From Pseudomonadota bacterium (GTDB taxonomy: Bacteria > Pseudomonadota > Alphaproteobacteria > Sphingomonadales > Sphingomonadaceae): 64,000 nucleotides of DNA. Below, piece by piece: positions 62,200 through 64,000 of this stretch. The position numbers and the translations under genes are program-made. The DNA is taken from positions 124,001-188,000 of the forward strand of contig JAEWZX010000019.1 of the NCBI GenBank assembly GCA_023394965.1. The letters run 5' to 3'. The notes under the pieces are model-generated. The model was not told the origin of the DNA, made no database searches, and saw only the letters and a list, made by a program, of their open reading frames with translations. How positions within the stretch are numbered: the stretch's first letter is position 1; every line of letters starts with the position of its first letter.

Positions 62200-62930
62200 G
62201 TGGCCCTGGTATCCCCGAACAGGTGGATATGCAGGCGGTCGCTCAGCCGGAAGCCATGTTCGACGCATAGCGGGGCAAGCCATTTTTCACGCTGGTGCAG
62301 GGTTTCGCTGTCGGTGCCTTCCGCCATCAGGAAGACATGGCCCGGCCGGAAGCGATAGCGCGCGCGCAGCGCCAGCACCTCGTCCACATCGGCGGGTTCG
62401 GCGATCACGAATTTGAACCAGGCGCGCGGATCGGTGGCATAGGCATCCATCCGTTCGGGCAGCAGCGCCAGGTCGGCCGGATTACCGCTATGGGAAAGCT
62501 TGGGGCTGACATTGAACTGATCGATGCGGATATCGAGCGGGGTCGGGGCCTTGGTGGTTCCGTTGGTTTCCACTTCGACCGACATATCGGGCAGCAGGTC
62601 GAGCAGGCGGGCGAGGGCGGGGGCCTGCAACAGGGGTTCGCCCCCGGTGATGACAAGCCGCGTCTGGCCCAGCGCGGCGATACGCGCGGCGACTTCATCT
62701 TCCGGCAGCGAAAGCTGATTGGCCTTGCGATCGTATTCCACCCCGTCGCGGTGCGGGCGGTTATCGCCTTCGAAATGCCAGGTATAGGCGGTGTCGCACC
62801 ACACGCAGGCGAGATTGCAGCGCGACAGCCGCATGAAGGCCACCGGCATCCCCATGCTGGGCCCTTCGCCCTGGACGGATGCGAAGATTTCCGGCCCGCC
62901 ATCGTCATCCGTGGCGAGTATCAGCGGCAT
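62196..62930 (-). CDS. queE: 7-carboxy-7-deazaguanine synthase
   Basis: 244 residues from ATG 62930. QueE is a radical-SAM enzyme of queuosine synthesis. The cluster motif is SRCNLACVWCDTAYTWHFEG (C-x3-C-x2-C), with PEIFASVQGEGPSMGMPVAFMRL before it and VITGGEPLLQAP after. The C-terminal FKFVIAEPADVDEVL and HVFLMAEGTD match the family. The upstream frame is not used. It is followed by the MATE gene with overlap. Confidence 0.95.
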   Translation of the reverse strand: MPLILATDDDGGPEIFASVQGEGPSMGMPVAFMRLSRCNLACVWCDTAYTWHFEGDNRPHRDGVEYDRKANQLSLPEDEVAARIAALGQTRLVITGGEPLLQAPALARLLDLLPDMSVEVETNGTTKAPTPLDIRIDQFNVSPKLSHSGNPADLALLPERMDAYATDPRAWFKFVIAEPADVDEVLALRARYRFRPGHVFLMAEGTDSETLHQREKWLAPLCVEHGFRLSDRLHIHLFGDTRAT

Positions 62931-63168
62931 GTGTGACCCAGAGGGTTTACACGGACCCCATATAAAATAAAAACTCCGCCGCCCCCTGCATTGGGGTGCA
63001 AGTGCCTGTCGGAAAACGAAAACGCGGGATCTTGCGGTTTCGAACCTGTCACCTTTCGTGCCGGCTGTGTCACAGTGCTTTCCCAAATGCGGTTTGCGCG
63101 GATACGGATGGGCCGGGGTTTCATATCCCCGGCATAGGCAAAAATTCCGCGTGTAGGAAAGTTCTACC
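62931..63168. other. Region between valS and queE
   Basis: 238 bases. It holds the hairpin at 63112-63133 and an A/T-rich element (TATAAAATAAAAA near 62962-62974) close to the queE start that may be its promoter. No gene is seen. Confidence 0.4.
63112..63133 (-). terminator. Hairpin after valS
   Basis: GCCGGGG (63112-63118) pairs with CCCCGGC (63127-63133) around eight bases. It lies 36 bases past the valS stop on the minus strand. It lacks a T run after it, so termination is possible but not certain. Confidence 0.5.
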
Positions 63169-64000
63169 TTATCCCAGCCGGGCCAGCGCTGCAGTCAGAC
63201 GCTCGATCTCCGCCGCGTGATGGGCATGATCGGCGCGTGCCTTTTCCACCGCTTCCGGCTTGGCCCGTTCGACAAAGTTCGCATTGGACAGACGCCCTTC
63301 GAGCGATTTGGCTTCCTTGGTCGACGCTTCGAGCGCCTTGCCCAGACGCGCCTTTTCCGCGTCGATATCGATAATGCCTTCGAGCGGGATGATGAACGCA
63401 TCTTCGCCCGCGGCAATCTGCATCGCCGCGCCGGCGGGGGCATCGGCCAGATGGATCGGGGTCAACCGGGCCAGCCGTTCGATTGCCGCACCATTGGCTT
63501 CGACCACCGATTTCGCCAGCGCGCTGGGGGAAGGGCAGAAGGCTTCGAGTTTTGCGCCCGGCGGAATGCCGAGTTCGTTCTTGGCGGTCCGCACGGCGCT
63601 GGTCAGCGCAATCAGCCAGTCCACTTCCGCCTTGGCTGCGGTATCGACCTCTGCCTGCGGATCGGGCCATTTCGCAGTGATGAGCGGGTAATCGGCGCGA
63701 TCCCCCTGCTTCGACCACAGCTCTTCCGTGATGAAGGGCATGAACGGGTGCAGCATGACGAGGATCTGGTCGAGCGCCCAGCCGGCGACGGCCTTGGTCT
63801 CCTCGTCGAAATTGCCCTTGATCAGTTCGATATACCAGTCGCAGAACCGGTCCCACACGAAGTGGTAGATCGTGTTTGCGGCGGCATCGAAACGCAGTTC
63901 GGCCAGCGCCTTGTCGAGCGCGTTCTTGGTTTCAATGACTTCGCCGATGATCCAGCGGTTGACCGCCTGGCTGGCGGCGGGGGCCGCAATGCTGCTGCTC
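63169..64000 (-). CDS. valS: Valyl-tRNA synthetase, C-terminal part
   Basis: The minus-strand frame is open from the right edge to the stop at 63169 and covers about 276 residues. Visible parts are the anticodon-binding domain (NTIYHFVWDRFCDWYIELIKGNF, LHPFMPFITEELWS) and the C-terminal coiled coil (KARLGKALEASTKEAKSLEGRLSNANFVERAKPEAVEKARAD, region), which is specific to ValS. The 5' end with the catalytic core lies outside the window. Confidence 0.95.
   Translation of the reverse strand, partial: SSSIAAPAASQAVNRWIIGEVIETKNALDKALAELRFDAAANTIYHFVWDRFCDWYIELIKGNFDEETKAVAGWALDQILVMLHPFMPFITEELWSKQGDRADYPLITAKWPDPQAEVDTAAKAEVDWLIALTSAVRTAKNELGIPPGAKLEAFCPSPSALAKSVVEANGAAIERLARLTPIHLADAPAGAAMQIAAGEDAFIIPLEGIIDIDAEKARLGKALEASTKEAKSLEGRLSNANFVERAKPEAVEKARADHAHHAAEIERLTAALARLG

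Noticed and set aside
61093..62358. 421-codon plus-strand ORF opposite the MATE gene
   Set aside because: Rich in His/Arg/Gln low-complexity from high-GC antisense reading; the MATE frame on the other strand is clearly real.

Overview
This window is ordinary chromosome of a GC-rich alphaproteobacterium. The best fit is the order Sphingomonadales, probably near Erythrobacteraceae/Sphingomonadaceae. I infer this from gene content and typical protein sequences, not from a search: an Entner-Doudoroff operon, a ChpT phosphotransferase, a TauE/TIGR02186 pair, a TIGR02001 (TorF-like) outer membrane protein, DUF3297, DUF2721, SPOR-domain proteins and a large TonB-dependent receptor. I see no phage, insertion sequence or CRISPR array. 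Genes are densely packed, often with 1-11 base overlaps.

Layout. 1-3.8 kb: end of an unknown gene, RodZ-like, CpoB/YbgF, TilS, then a convergent L,D-transpeptidase. 3.8-9.7 kb: minus-strand operon zwf-edd-glk-eda with every gene overlapping the next. It is headed by an 8-codon leader ORF and preceded by a transglutaminase-like gene and a 12-codon Trp-rich mini-ORF. 9.7-18.1 kb: CHASE2/EAL phosphodiesterase, rimO, a DUF1761 protein, a K+ channel, serS-surE, a small glycine-rich protein and tRNA-Val. 18-22.5 kb: sppA, then pyrB with a dihydroorotase homologue that has lost its metal ligands. 22.5-26.4 kb: a ParA-like ATPase, a ribbon-helix-helix protein and a SPOR/TPR lipoprotein in one operon, divergent from a Sel1/SPOR protein. 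26.4-32.5 kb: a DUF418 protein, bfd-bfr with a Fur-like box, DUF2721, der, a CHAP hydrolase, three small genes and tRNA-Leu. 32.5-40.2 kb: tig with a Lys/Ala tail, an antiporter, a TonB-dependent receptor, clpP and clpX. 40.2-47.1 kb: a Zn/Co exporter with tandem operator-like sites, mtgA, HxlR/SDR, rpoH, rluD, a JAMM peptidase, chpT and an amidase. 47.1-49.0 kb: a small accessory island (TetR plus a DHFR-like reductase with a self-operator). 49.0-54.4 kb: rnpB, a membrane protein, a phosphatase, TorF-like, SIMPL, glyoxalase I and nhaA. 54.5-57.0 kb: a compact NfrB/NfrA-like pair. 57.0-64.0 kb: TauE-TIGR02186, a HerA-like ATPase, MATE, queE and the 3' end of valS.

How it fits together. Glucose catabolism (zwf-edd-glk-eda) is built as one translationally coupled unit. 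Proteostasis and stress genes (tig, clpP, clpX, rpoH, sppA) and cell-envelope genes (RodZ-like, CpoB, L,D-transpeptidase, MtgA, amidase, CHAP, SPOR proteins) are over-represented. ChpT points to the CtrA cell-cycle circuit. Iron storage and release (bfd-bfr) and metal export (CDF) carry visible operator candidates.

The observations I consider most worth following are the compact NfrB/NfrA pair, the ParA/RHH/SPOR cluster, the zwf leader peptide, the Trp-rich 12-residue ORF and the non-catalytic dihydroorotase. No clearly new large system was found.
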